Below, piece by piece: positions 10,779 through 17,497 of a stretch of DNA of 17,497 bases; position 1 is the stretch's first letter, and each line of letters begins with the position of its first letter. The DNA is from an uncultured Bacilli bacterium. GTDB lineage: Bacteria; Bacillota_I; Bacilli_A; RF39; UBA660. Below the pieces are notes generated by a model. It was given only the letters and a program-made list of their open reading frames with translations, had not been told where the DNA came from and did no database searches. The stretch spans positions 1-17,497 of the forward strand of contig CALVIK010000107.1 in assembly GCA_944329545.1 (NCBI GenBank), given 5' to 3'. Made by a program: the position numbers and the translations under genes.

Positions 10779-12047
10779 ATGAGTAATATGATTGATGATA
10801 AAGAATTATTAATGGTTATTAAAGAAATGTTTTTAGGTTATAATGAAAGAAAAAAAACTAGTAGTTTGTATAACTATGATAGAAATTTACCTAAATTATT
10901 AATAAAACTATATTATGAACTAGATGAAAGTAATAGATCATTAGATGAACTTACTGATAATTTTATCCATCATTATATAAATAGCGAATGTGTTTTAGAA
11001 AATACTCATGAACCTTTTGAAAAAGATGGTTTAAAAGCTATGTACGAATATATTCATTCAGAAGAGATAAATCAAAATTTTAGTATTTTTACACTTTTAG
11101 ATTTACATTCTAAATTATATTCTGCTGCTCCATATCCTGACGCTGGCGGACATTTTCGTAATGACAATGTCTATTTGCCAACTACTGGTATTAACTTAGC
11201 TGATTGGCGTGATATTTGGCGTTTAATTAAAGAAACTGATTATGATGTTCAAGATATTATGGCTCTTAGTCAAAGAGTAAAAAATGATATTTCGTTAATT
11301 TTTGAATATATTGAAAAATGCGTAGCTTTAAAATGTAAATTAATAAAAATTCATCCGTTTTGGGATGGCAACGGCCGAACAGTGCGGGGTTTTATTAATA
11401 GATTGTTTTTAAATGTTGGGCTTCCTTCTATTTATGTTTCGGAAAATGAAGATCAACAATACCGTGATGCGATGCAAAAAGCTATAGGTGAAGAAAGTGA
11501 TTTGCATTCAATTATTCAATTTTATTACTATAAAATATGTGATTCTATTTTTGAACTTGATATTTATCCAAAAATTAACAGTGATAAATTTAATTTGCCG
11601 GAACAAGTTATTAATTTAACTAAAAAATATACCGAAAGCCTTCAAAACGAAGAACTTAGTCCCGCTTTAAATAGACAAATTTGCGATGATTTGACGGCGG
11701 AACTCACTTCTTTAGGTATTCATAATGAACGCTACTGTACAACGCAAATTGATGAAACCGTTTTTCCTCATGATTTTATTTTAGTTTATTATAAAACAAA
11801 AGACAATAGTCGTTTACTTATTGACCCAATGTTTTCCATGCTTGAGCGTAATGGTAAAATTGAAGCTGAAAAAGTTGGTCCTGTTTTAAAAAACGCTTTA
11901 GAAAATTTAAAAAATAATGGCGTAGCTTCGATTTCCAATATTCAATTGCACGCTTATATTGATTTATTTAATGAGTATGAAAAACAGCAAGAAACAAGTA
12001 TTGTATTAGCCAAAAAAAGAGCAATTACCAAAATTACTCATTCTTAA
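10779..12047 (+). CDS. Fic-domain protein with C-terminal Cys/His/Asp domain
   Basis: A 422-residue protein. ATG 10779 has AGGGGGG (10766-10772) ahead. The open frame extends upstream to 10725 but that lies in the promoter. The Fic catalytic motif HPFWDGNGR is at 192-200, preceded by the flap region around GGHFRNDNVYLP (123-134). Upstream, CVLENTHEPF (71-80) resembles the inhibitory alpha-helix S/T-x-x-x-E-G/N with E74-N75, though residue 70 is Glu rather than Ser/Thr. Fic enzymes usually AMPylate proteins. Residues about 270-422 are an added domain with NRQICDDL (C302), FPHDFILVYY (H331) and RLLIDPMF (D349), in order and spacing like a papain/transglutaminase-type Cys-His-Asp triad. This is an inference from pattern. 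No toxin-antitoxin partner gene is adjacent. It converges on and overlaps the penicillin-binding protein gene by 14 bases. Confidence 0.85.
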   Translation: MSNMIDDKELLMVIKEMFLGYNERKKTSSLYNYDRNLPKLLIKLYYELDESNRSLDELTDNFIHHYINSECVLENTHEPFEKDGLKAMYEYIHSEEINQNFSIFTLLDLHSKLYSAAPYPDAGGHFRNDNVYLPTTGINLADWRDIWRLIKETDYDVQDIMALSQRVKNDISLIFEYIEKCVALKCKLIKIHPFWDGNGRTVRGFINRLFLNVGLPSIYVSENEDQQYRDAMQKAIGEESDLHSIIQFYYYKICDSIFELDIYPKINSDKFNLPEQVINLTKKYTESLQNEELSPALNRQICDDLTAELTSLGIHNERYCTTQIDETVFPHDFILVYYKTKDNSRLLIDPMFSMLERNGKIEAEKVGPVLKNALENLKNNGVASISNIQLHAYIDLFNEYEKQQETSIVLAKKRAITKITHS

Positions 12048-13980
12048 CAGTTGGAACTGCATCATCTAACGATTTTTTATCGGTAGTTGGTTCAGTTCCT
12101 TTTATATAATAAAGTATTTTAGCGTTACCGCTAGTTACAGCTTTACCACTTATTGGATCAATAGCAACTCCTACGACATTTTCAGGTGTTTCGTACCAAT
12201 TATCTTCTTTGCCTTGTAAAGAACTTTCAATAGTATCAACCCAAACATTTTTTAGACTTGTACTATCACTATTGTTAACATCACTATTATCATCATAACC
12301 ACTCCATAAGCCAACAAGTAAATCTTTATTATAACCAAAAATCAAATTATCAGTATTAGTAGTTCCACTTTTAATCGCATATTTTTTAGTCATTTTTGGA
12401 CTTATACTATAACAAGTAGGATAGTTGTAATTAATAAATTCTTTGGCATAAGTCGTTGTTAATAGTTCGTTTAAAATATAAACATTACTTTTATTTAAAA
12501 CACTTTCTTTAGTTTTTTTGTGTTTATATAAAACATTACCATCCATATCCGTAATTTTATTAATAAAATAAGGTTTAATTTTATAGCCTTCATTAGCCAA
12601 AGTACTATAAGCTGCCATCATTTCCATTAAAGTAAATTCTTCGGCGCCTAAAGCTAGCGAAGGCAGTTTGCTGATGTTTTTAGAAATACCAACTCTTTTT
12701 AAAATATCTGGTAAAGCATTTTCTCCTAAAAACAAATGAGTTTTTACCGCATAAATATTATCAGAATAACTAATAGCGGCTGCCATACTAATCGGTCCTT
12801 CAGCATATTTATTGTTGTAATTTTTTGGCGTATAAGTTTTGCCATTAGAAAAACTAAAAGTAGTTTTATCACTAGTAAAAGTTGAAGAGGCTGTAAAGCC
12901 GTTTTCTAAGGCTGAATAATAAAGAAAAGGTTTTAAAGTTGAGCCAACTTGCCTTGAAGCTTCAGTCGCTCTATTATACTGGCTTTTATTATAATCCCTT
13001 CCTCCTGTTAAGGCCAAAACCTTGCCATTTTGCGGGTTCATGACAACTCCGGCTAGTTCAATGTTTTCGTTTTTAATGTTGTCATTCGCACTTTTTTCTA
13101 AATTTTTTTGAATATCTATGTCTAAATTAGTATATATTTTAATGCCACCAGTATCTAAAAAAGAAGAGGGAATGCCACTTAGGCTTTTAAGTTCATCCAT
13201 AACCGCATCTTGATAGTACATTATCATTTTTAAGTCATCTTCGTTATCTCCTGTTTTATATACTAGTTTTGTTTGGTAAGCGTTTAAAGCTTCATCTTTA
13301 GTAATATAATTGTTTTTAACCATTGAATTTAAAACAATTCTTTGTCTTTCTTTAGCGTTTTTTTCATTTACTAGTGGCGAATAACGACTGGGATTTTTGG
13401 GAATTCCCGCTAGCATACTAGCTTCAGCCAAAGTAAGTTCACTAGCTTTTTTATCAAAGTAATATTCACTGGCATTTTCAATACCAAAAATTCCCCCATA
13501 ATTAATCGTATTTAAATAACCTTCTAAAATATCATCTTTATCGTAATGCGCTTCTAAACGAATTGTCAGCCAGGCTTCTTTTATTTTTCTTTCCCAAGTT
13601 TTGTCAAACTCTAAAAATAAATTTTTAGTATATTGCTGAGTAATAGTCGATGCCCCCTGTGAAGTATCACCATTTTGAATATTAATAAGCATTGCCTTAA
13701 TAATTCTTAAAAAGTCAAAACCTTGGTGTTTATAAAAATTTTTGTCTTCGATGGAAATAGTGGCGTTAATTGTATCTTTAGATATTTCATCTAAGCTGGC
13801 CCAATCTTGACTAGCTGAGCCCGTGTATAAAGCATTGTTACTGTCATATAAGTAATAGCCATTCGCGCCGTCAACCGCAAGTTTTGGCAGCATTTTCGCA
13901 TATATATATAGCCCAAAATAAACAGTGATTAAAAGAAGTATAATAATCAAAAAAGTAAATAATAATTTGTGTTTTTTCAT
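12034..13980 (-). CDS. Class A penicillin-binding protein (bifunctional transglycosylase/transpeptidase)
   Basis: A 648-residue membrane-anchored enzyme of cell-wall synthesis. TM at about 8-28. Glycosyltransferase-51 domain: IEDKNFYKHQGFD (77-89, catalytic E78), QGASTITQQYTKN (108-120), then the RKIKEAW and ILEGYLNTINYG (151-162) motifs. Transpeptidase domain: S347-T-L-K350 active site, S406-D-N408, and K537-S-G-T. It polymerises lipid II and cross-links the strands outside the membrane. The C-terminus ends soon after the transpeptidase domain with a short Thr/Lys/Asp-rich tail and no added domains. All catalytic motifs are present. Ribosome binding is weak (GGATGTGG). The gene ends inside the convergent Fic gene and no terminator is visible between them. 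Confidence 0.95.
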   Translation of the reverse strand: MKKHKLLFTFLIIILLLITVYFGLYIYAKMLPKLAVDGANGYYLYDSNNALYTGSASQDWASLDEISKDTINATISIEDKNFYKHQGFDFLRIIKAMLINIQNGDTSQGASTITQQYTKNLFLEFDKTWERKIKEAWLTIRLEAHYDKDDILEGYLNTINYGGIFGIENASEYYFDKKASELTLAEASMLAGIPKNPSRYSPLVNEKNAKERQRIVLNSMVKNNYITKDEALNAYQTKLVYKTGDNEDDLKMIMYYQDAVMDELKSLSGIPSSFLDTGGIKIYTNLDIDIQKNLEKSANDNIKNENIELAGVVMNPQNGKVLALTGGRDYNKSQYNRATEASRQVGSTLKPFLYYSALENGFTASSTFTSDKTTFSFSNGKTYTPKNYNNKYAEGPISMAAAISYSDNIYAVKTHLFLGENALPDILKRVGISKNISKLPSLALGAEEFTLMEMMAAYSTLANEGYKIKPYFINKITDMDGNVLYKHKKTKESVLNKSNVYILNELLTTTYAKEFINYNYPTCYSISPKMTKKYAIKSGTTNTDNLIFGYNKDLLVGLWSGYDDNSDVNNSDSTSLKNVWVDTIESSLQGKEDNWYETPENVVGVAIDPISGKAVTSGNAKILYYIKGTEPTTDKKSLDDAVPTVKNE

Positions 13981-14050
13981 TTAACCACATCCAATCTAAC
14001 TTTATTATTTGAAAAAACTGGAAAATTATAAGTAAAAAAATATATAAATA

Positions 14051-14059
14051 TGATATAAT
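14051..14059 (+). promoter_or_regulatory. Extended -10 promoter of the DUF1934 gene
   Basis: TGATATAAT: TG one base before a perfect TATAAT (14054-14059), with no recognisable -35 at the right distance. It lies 22 bases from the start codon. Confidence 0.5.
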
Positions 14060-14080
14060 TTTGTCATCGGAAGTGATAAA

Positions 14081-14443
14081 ATGAGTAAAATAAAAATAAA
14101 AGCAATTCTAAAAAATTCTAAAGAAATTTATCAATATCAAGGAAAAGGTCTTTTAAAGGAGAATAGAATTACATATATTGATAATAATATAAAAACAGTC
14201 GTTGTATTAGATAATGTAATTTCTATAATAAGAAAAGCTGATTACCAAATATCTTTAAACTTTAAAAAAGATCAGCTTTTAAATAGTTATTATCAGAATA
14301 AATATGGTATTATACCTTTAAAGGTTCAAACAACTTATTTAGAAAAACATAATAATTTTTTAGAAATTCATTATTCTTTATGGCATACCCATAATAAAAT
14401 AGAAGAATTTACATTTATTTTAGAGTATAGTCTTGACACATAA
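14081..14443 (+). CDS. DUF1934 (YwiB-like) beta-barrel protein
   Basis: A 120-residue protein with alternating strands: an N-terminal KIKIKAIL, G-K-G-L-L-K-E-N-R-I-T-Y, a VV-LDNVISIIRKADYQISLNFKK segment (41-64), then Y-G-I-I-P-L-K-V-Q-T-T-Y-L-E (75-88) and a final EFTFILEYSL strand. This is the lipocalin-like DUF1934/YwiB pattern, in which R-x-G-x-x-x-x-x-x-F and a G-x-x-P-x-x-x-x-T element are conserved. Function is unknown. In Firmicutes the family is typically next to rpoE and argS, and it precedes rpoE here. Its last codons contain the -35 of the rpoE promoter. Confidence 0.75.
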   Translation: MSKIKIKAILKNSKEIYQYQGKGLLKENRITYIDNNIKTVVVLDNVISIIRKADYQISLNFKKDQLLNSYYQNKYGIIPLKVQTTYLEKHNNFLEIHYSLWHTHNKIEEFTFILEYSLDT

Positions 14444-14460
14444 AAAAAATATGATACAAT
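14433..14460 (+). promoter_or_regulatory. Promoter of rpoE
   Basis: TTGACA (14433-14438), 16-base spacer, TACAAT (14455-14460). The -35 lies in the last codons of the preceding gene. Confidence 0.75.
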
Positions 14461-14484
14461 GTTTTAGGAATTAGGAGGGAATTT

Positions 14485-14922
14485 ATGAAGTTAAGTAATA
14501 TGTCTAAAGCTGAACTTGAACAAATGTCTTATAGCGAGCTTACAGAAGAAATATTAAAAGAAGGGACACCTTTAAATACATTAGAAATTTTTCGTAAAAT
14601 TTGTCAATTATTAGAGTTAGACGAAGAAGTCTATAATGATAAAATAGGTGATTATTATACTTCTTTAGCGACCGACAAAACCTTTATTTTACTTCCAGAT
14701 GGTAAATGGGATTTGCAGACAAAACATCCTGCGAATATTAATTTAAATGATGAAGAAATTGAAGATGAAGAAGATTTAGAAATGGTTGATGAAGCAGTTT
14801 CAGAGATGGAAGAGATGGCTAGTGACATTGATGATATAGATGAAGATATCGACGAAGATGATATCGAAAATGATATTGAAGATGATTTGACAATTATTCC
14901 AGAAGAAGAATTAAATGATTAA
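14485..14922 (+). CDS. rpoE: RNA polymerase delta subunit
   Basis: A 145-residue protein with AGGAGGG ahead of ATG 14485. The N-terminal winged-helix (HARE-HTH) domain covers about residues 5-80 and ends with the characteristic F-I-L-L-P-D-G-K-W-D-L (67-77). From about 86 the tail is almost purely Asp/Glu with Ile spacers (for example DIDDIDEDIDEDD). Delta is a Gram-positive RNA polymerase subunit that speeds recycling by displacing nucleic acid with its acidic tail and tunes response to the initiating NTP. Length and domain order are normal. It has its own promoter and terminator. Confidence 0.95.
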   Translation: MKLSNMSKAELEQMSYSELTEEILKEGTPLNTLEIFRKICQLLELDEEVYNDKIGDYYTSLATDKTFILLPDGKWDLQTKHPANINLNDEEIEDEEDLEMVDEAVSEMEEMASDIDDIDEDIDEDDIENDIEDDLTIIPEEELND

Positions 14923-14926
14923 TTAT

Positions 14927-14946
14927 ACCCCCTTAAGGGGTTTTTG
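14927..14946 (+). terminator. Terminator after rpoE
   Basis: ACCCC (14927-14931) pairs with GGGGT (14937-14941) around a CTTAA loop, followed by TTTTG. The GC-rich arms stand out from the AT-rich surroundings. Confidence 0.85.
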
Positions 14947-14950
14947 TTAA

Positions 14951-14979
14951 TTGAACTAAAAAATAAAATATAGTATAAT
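14951..14979 (+). promoter_or_regulatory. Promoter of prfA-prmC
   Basis: TTGAAC (14951-14956), 17-base spacer, TATAAT (14974-14979), 20 bases before the prfA start. Confidence 0.8.
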
Positions 14980-14998
14980 TTAGGAAGTAGGTGATAAA

Positions 14999-16054
14999 AT
15001 GTTAGAAAGATTAGAAGCTATTAGGCAAAGATACGAAGAACTCAGTCTTGAATTAAGCAAACCAGAAGTTTTAAGTGACATAAAAAAAACTACTGCGCTT
15101 TCAAAAGAACAAGCTTCTTTGAAAGAGGCTTATGAAGCTTATCAAAAATATCAAAAATTAAATAGTGATTTAAAAGAAGCCCGGGAACTTATTCACGATA
15201 AAGAAATGGGTGAATTTGCGAAAGAAGAAGAAAATCGGTTAACTGACGAAATTAAAGATTTAGAAGCGCAAATTGAAATAATATTACTACCAAAAGACCC
15301 AAATGATGAAAAAAATGTTATCGTCGAAATTAGGGGCGCTGCCGGTGGTGATGAAGCTAATATTTTTGCTGGCGATTTATACAGAATGTATAGTAAATAT
15401 GCTGAAAAACAAGGCTGGAAATTAGAAGTTCTAAATGAAGAACATTCTGATATGGGTGGTTTTCCGCTTGTTCAGTTTATGGTTAAAGGGCAAAGCGTTT
15501 ATTCAAAACTAAAATATGAAAGTGGTGCCCATAGAGTGCAGCGCGTTCCCGTGACAGAAACGCAAGGAAGAGTTCATACTTCGACAGCGACAGTTTTAGT
15601 AATGCCTGAGGCCGAAGAAGTTGATGTGGAAATTAAACAAAGTGATCTGCGAATAGATGTTTTTAGAAGTACTGGTGCCGGTGGACAATGCGTAAATACT
15701 ACTGATAGTGCGGTTAGAATAACGCATATACCATCTGGCGTAGTTGTTACTTGTCAAAACGAGAGAAGTCAAATTCAAAATAAAGAAAAATGTATGCAGA
15801 TGCTGAGAACCCGCCTTTATGAAGAGGAGTTGCGCCGGCAAGAAGAAGAGCTTGGAAACGAACGAAGAAATAAAATTGGTACGGGTGATCGTAGTGAAAA
15901 AATAAGAACTTACAATTATCCGCAAAATAGAGTTACCGATCATCGTATTGGTTTTACAACTAAGAACTTAGATCGTGTTATGGAGGGACATTTAGATGAC
16001 ATTATTAATGCTTTAATTACCACAGATCAAAATCGTAAGTTAAAAGGTGAATAA
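14999..16054 (+). CDS. prfA: Peptide chain release factor 1
   Basis: A 351-residue class I release factor that reads UAA and UAG and hydrolyses peptidyl-tRNA. It has the anticodon-like P-x-T motif (PVT, 184-186) that marks RF1 rather than RF2 (SPF), and GAGGQ (226-230) with the catalytic GGQ loop. GGQ is followed by Cys231, a position that varies among RF1 proteins. The N-terminal coiled-coil domain (1-100), the IRGAAGGDEA segment (111-120) and the conserved SEKIRTYNYPQNRVTDHRIG near the C-terminus are all present. Length is normal. The gene ends TAATG, overlapping prmC by one base. Confidence 0.98.
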   Translation: MLERLEAIRQRYEELSLELSKPEVLSDIKKTTALSKEQASLKEAYEAYQKYQKLNSDLKEARELIHDKEMGEFAKEEENRLTDEIKDLEAQIEIILLPKDPNDEKNVIVEIRGAAGGDEANIFAGDLYRMYSKYAEKQGWKLEVLNEEHSDMGGFPLVQFMVKGQSVYSKLKYESGAHRVQRVPVTETQGRVHTSTATVLVMPEAEEVDVEIKQSDLRIDVFRSTGAGGQCVNTTDSAVRITHIPSGVVVTCQNERSQIQNKEKCMQMLRTRLYEEELRRQEEELGNERRNKIGTGDRSEKIRTYNYPQNRVTDHRIGFTTKNLDRVMEGHLDDIINALITTDQNRKLKGE

Positions 16055-16767
16055 TGACAGATTTTGAATATTTAGAAAAATATTTACCAAAAGATAAATT
16101 AAAAGATGGTTTAGTGGCTTTAAAAAAAGGCCTTCCAGTTCAATATATTGTGGGAAGTGTTAATTTTTATGGTTTGGAGTTTAAAGTTGATAAAAATGTT
16201 TTAATTCCTAGATTTGAAACTGAACTATTAGTAGCTAAAACAATTGACTATATTCGCAAGTATTTTAATAAAGAAGTTAATATTTTAGATATTGGAACCG
16301 GTAGTGGCGTAATTGCTATTACATTAAGTAAAAAAATAAAAGCTAAAGTAACAGCTAGTGATATTTCGCTTCAAGCTTTAAAAATTGCTAATGAAAATGC
16401 CGAAAAGCATAATGCTTACATTAACTTTATTCATAGTGATTTATTTGCCAATATATTTGATAAATTTGATGTCATTATTAGTAATCCTCCATATATTGCT
16501 TACGATGAGGTGATCGAGGAAAAAGTAAAAAATAATGAACCTCATATTGCTTTATATGCCAAAAATAATGGTTTATATTTTTATGAAGAAATTTTAAAAG
16601 AAGCAAAAGATTATTTAAATAAAAAAAGTATTTTAGCTTTTGAAATTGGATGTACACAAGGTGATAAATTAAGTTCATTAGCAAAAAAATATTTTCCGAA
16701 AGCGATAATAACTGTGGAAAAAGATTATCCTGGTAAAGATCGGTATTTATTTATTATAAATAATTAG
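16054..16767 (+). CDS. prmC: PrmC, release factor glutamine N5-methyltransferase
   Basis: A 237-residue SAM-dependent methyltransferase that methylates the GGQ glutamine of release factors, coupled to its substrate gene prfA by a TAATG overlap. It has G-x-P-V-Q-Y-I-V-G (26-34) with the N-F-Y-G-L-E-F motif, V-L-I-P-R-F-E-T-E (49-57), the SAM-binding LDIGTGSGVIAI (78-89), ASDIS and the glutamine-binding NPPY (144-147). The N-terminal helical domain is short: most PrmC proteins are about 275-290 residues and have roughly 40 more residues before the G-x-P-x-Q-Y-I motif. No better upstream start is possible without entering prfA. Confidence 0.96.
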   Translation: MTDFEYLEKYLPKDKLKDGLVALKKGLPVQYIVGSVNFYGLEFKVDKNVLIPRFETELLVAKTIDYIRKYFNKEVNILDIGTGSGVIAITLSKKIKAKVTASDISLQALKIANENAEKHNAYINFIHSDLFANIFDKFDVIISNPPYIAYDEVIEEKVKNNEPHIALYAKNNGLYFYEEILKEAKDYLNKKSILAFEIGCTQGDKLSSLAKKYFPKAIITVEKDYPGKDRYLFIINN

Positions 16768-16789
16768 AAACACTTAAATGTTTTTTTTT
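16768..16789 (+). terminator. Probable terminator after prmC
   Basis: AAACA (16768-16772) and TGTTT (16779-16783) around a CTTAAA loop, followed by six further T. The stem is short and AT-rich. Confidence 0.5.
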
Positions 16790-16829
16790 AATTAACACTT
16801 TGGAAACACTATCGAAACGCCTAATGTTT

Positions 16830-16858
16830 TTGACTAAAAAAAACAAATATGCTATTAT
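16830..16858 (+). promoter_or_regulatory. Promoter of the last gene
   Basis: TTGACT (16830-16835), 17-base spacer, TATTAT (16853-16858). Confidence 0.75.
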
Positions 16859-16876
16859 ATAAATAGGAGGGAGCTT

Positions 16877-17497
16877 ATGCAGGATAAAAAGGATTTATTA
16901 TTAAAAAAATGCCGGGATTTAATATATGAAGAAGCTTTTAAAATGCCTTATGAGCGAGTAAAAAAAATATATACGGATTATAAAAGACGAAAAAAATTAA
17001 ATGCTTTTTTAGCTAATTTAATCGAACGCGGAGAATTTTTTTATGGAGATAATTTTGTTAAAGATTTTGTTAATGAAAAAACGGATGATGCTCGTAAATG
17101 GCTTTTAAACGATATTTTATATGGTAATGGTATTGATATTGATGTTCCTGATAAAAAAACTAATGAAGTAGTTGATAAACCACAAATTCAAAAAAAAGAA
17201 GAAATTACTAATACTCCTAAAGCTTTAACATATGACGAACTATTGGATAAGTTAACTAAAGAATATAATTGGCCAGTTGATGTTGCTAATAAATTTATAG
17301 CTGAAAAAGCTAAAAATGAAAATATCAGAGAAAAAGCTCATTTAGCTTTAAATAAAGAAAACAAGTCAGAAAACTTAGAAAACAATTTAGAAGATGAACA
17401 AATAATTCCACAAGATGCCCAAACAGTAAAGCCAATAGAAGTTAAAACAAAAGAACCAAAACCATCTTTATTAAAAAAATTTAAAGAAAAATGGCAA
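16877..17497 (+). CDS. Unrecognised charged protein (3' end outside the window)
   Basis: An open frame of 207 codons from ATG 16877 to the window edge, with AGGAGGG (16865-16871) and a good promoter ahead, so it is a real gene. I do not recognise it. Residues about 1-90 are basic and helical (KKDLLLKKCRDLIYEEAF, then YKRRKKLNAFLANLIERGEFFYGDNFVKDFV), with D-A-R-K-W-L-L-N-D-I-L (76-86). From about 100 there are two Lys/Glu/Asn-rich low-complexity linkers around a short helical unit (LTYDELLDKLTKEYNWPVDVANKFI). No signal peptide or TM is visible in the part seen. The tail from about 165 is disordered-looking, with repeated K-E-P-K. The modular, linker-rich layout would fit a cytoplasmic scaffold or DNA-associated protein, but nothing seen is specific. 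Confidence 0.75.
   Translation, partial: MQDKKDLLLKKCRDLIYEEAFKMPYERVKKIYTDYKRRKKLNAFLANLIERGEFFYGDNFVKDFVNEKTDDARKWLLNDILYGNGIDIDVPDKKTNEVVDKPQIQKKEEITNTPKALTYDELLDKLTKEYNWPVDVANKFIAEKAKNENIREKAHLALNKENKSENLENNLEDEQIIPQDAQTVKPIEVKTKEPKPSLLKKFKEKWQ

Noticed and set aside
1..17497. CRISPR arrays, tRNA or rRNA genes
   Set aside because: No regularly spaced direct repeats, cloverleaf-forming segments or conserved rRNA stretches were seen. The only repeat pair of note is the TR/VR.

Overview
The window is AT-rich, low-GC Firmicute DNA using the standard code: TGA is a stop (for example yabQ ends ATGATG...TGA in frame with neighbours) and Trp is TGG. Gene content (yabG-veg-spoVG-yabP-yabQ-divIC, gerQ, ftsEX, rpoE delta, prfA-prmC) points to a spore-forming member of the Bacilli, most likely an uncultured gut lineage of the RF39/Erysipelotrichales type. 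That taxonomic placement is inference from gene style and composition only.

The most striking content is a complete diversity-generating retroelement (DGR) at about 1079-4627, set between ftsX and a Rpn-type nuclease gene and closed by a terminator on each side. In order it holds: a strong promoter; a membrane-anchored or secreted target protein (1132-2145) whose C-terminal variable repeat VR (1965-2071) encodes a C-type-lectin-like segment; a GC-rich hairpin just after the target stop; a small MutS-domain-I-like ORF that looks frameshifted; the template repeat TR (2573-2679); a structured ~140-base spacer ending in a long hairpin terminator; and a translationally overlapped trio of a second MutS-I-like protein, an Avd-like four-helix protein and a DGR-type reverse transcriptase with IGGLSSQ and YMDD motifs. 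TR and VR align without gaps over 107 bp with 18 differences. 17 of these lie at TR adenines, and 12 of the 13 Asn (AAY) codons of the TR are changed in the VR. This is the signature of adenine-specific mutagenic retrohoming. The system class is known, but the two small MutS-like ORFs around the TR, the terminator between TR and RT operon, and the host context deserve a closer look.

Region 4900-5764 holds a Rpn/PD-(D/E)XK nuclease-family gene. Region 5825-8287 is a compressed version of the Bacillus yab sporulation region (yabG, veg, spoVG, yabP, yabQ, divIC). On the minus strand lie lemA and gerQ (spore coat). Divergent from them is a pduL-ucpA pair (phosphotransacylase and short-chain dehydrogenase). 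A Fic-domain protein with an unusual C-terminal Cys/His/Asp-containing domain follows, convergent and overlapping by 14 bases with a class A penicillin-binding protein on the minus strand. The last part is housekeeping: a DUF1934 protein, RNA polymerase delta, release factor 1 and its glutamine methyltransferase PrmC, then an unrecognised gene cut by the window end.

Most transcription units have recognisable sigma-A type promoters (TTGAnn-17-TATAAT) and hairpin-plus-T-run terminators, listed individually. I saw no tRNA, rRNA, CRISPR array or insertion sequence.
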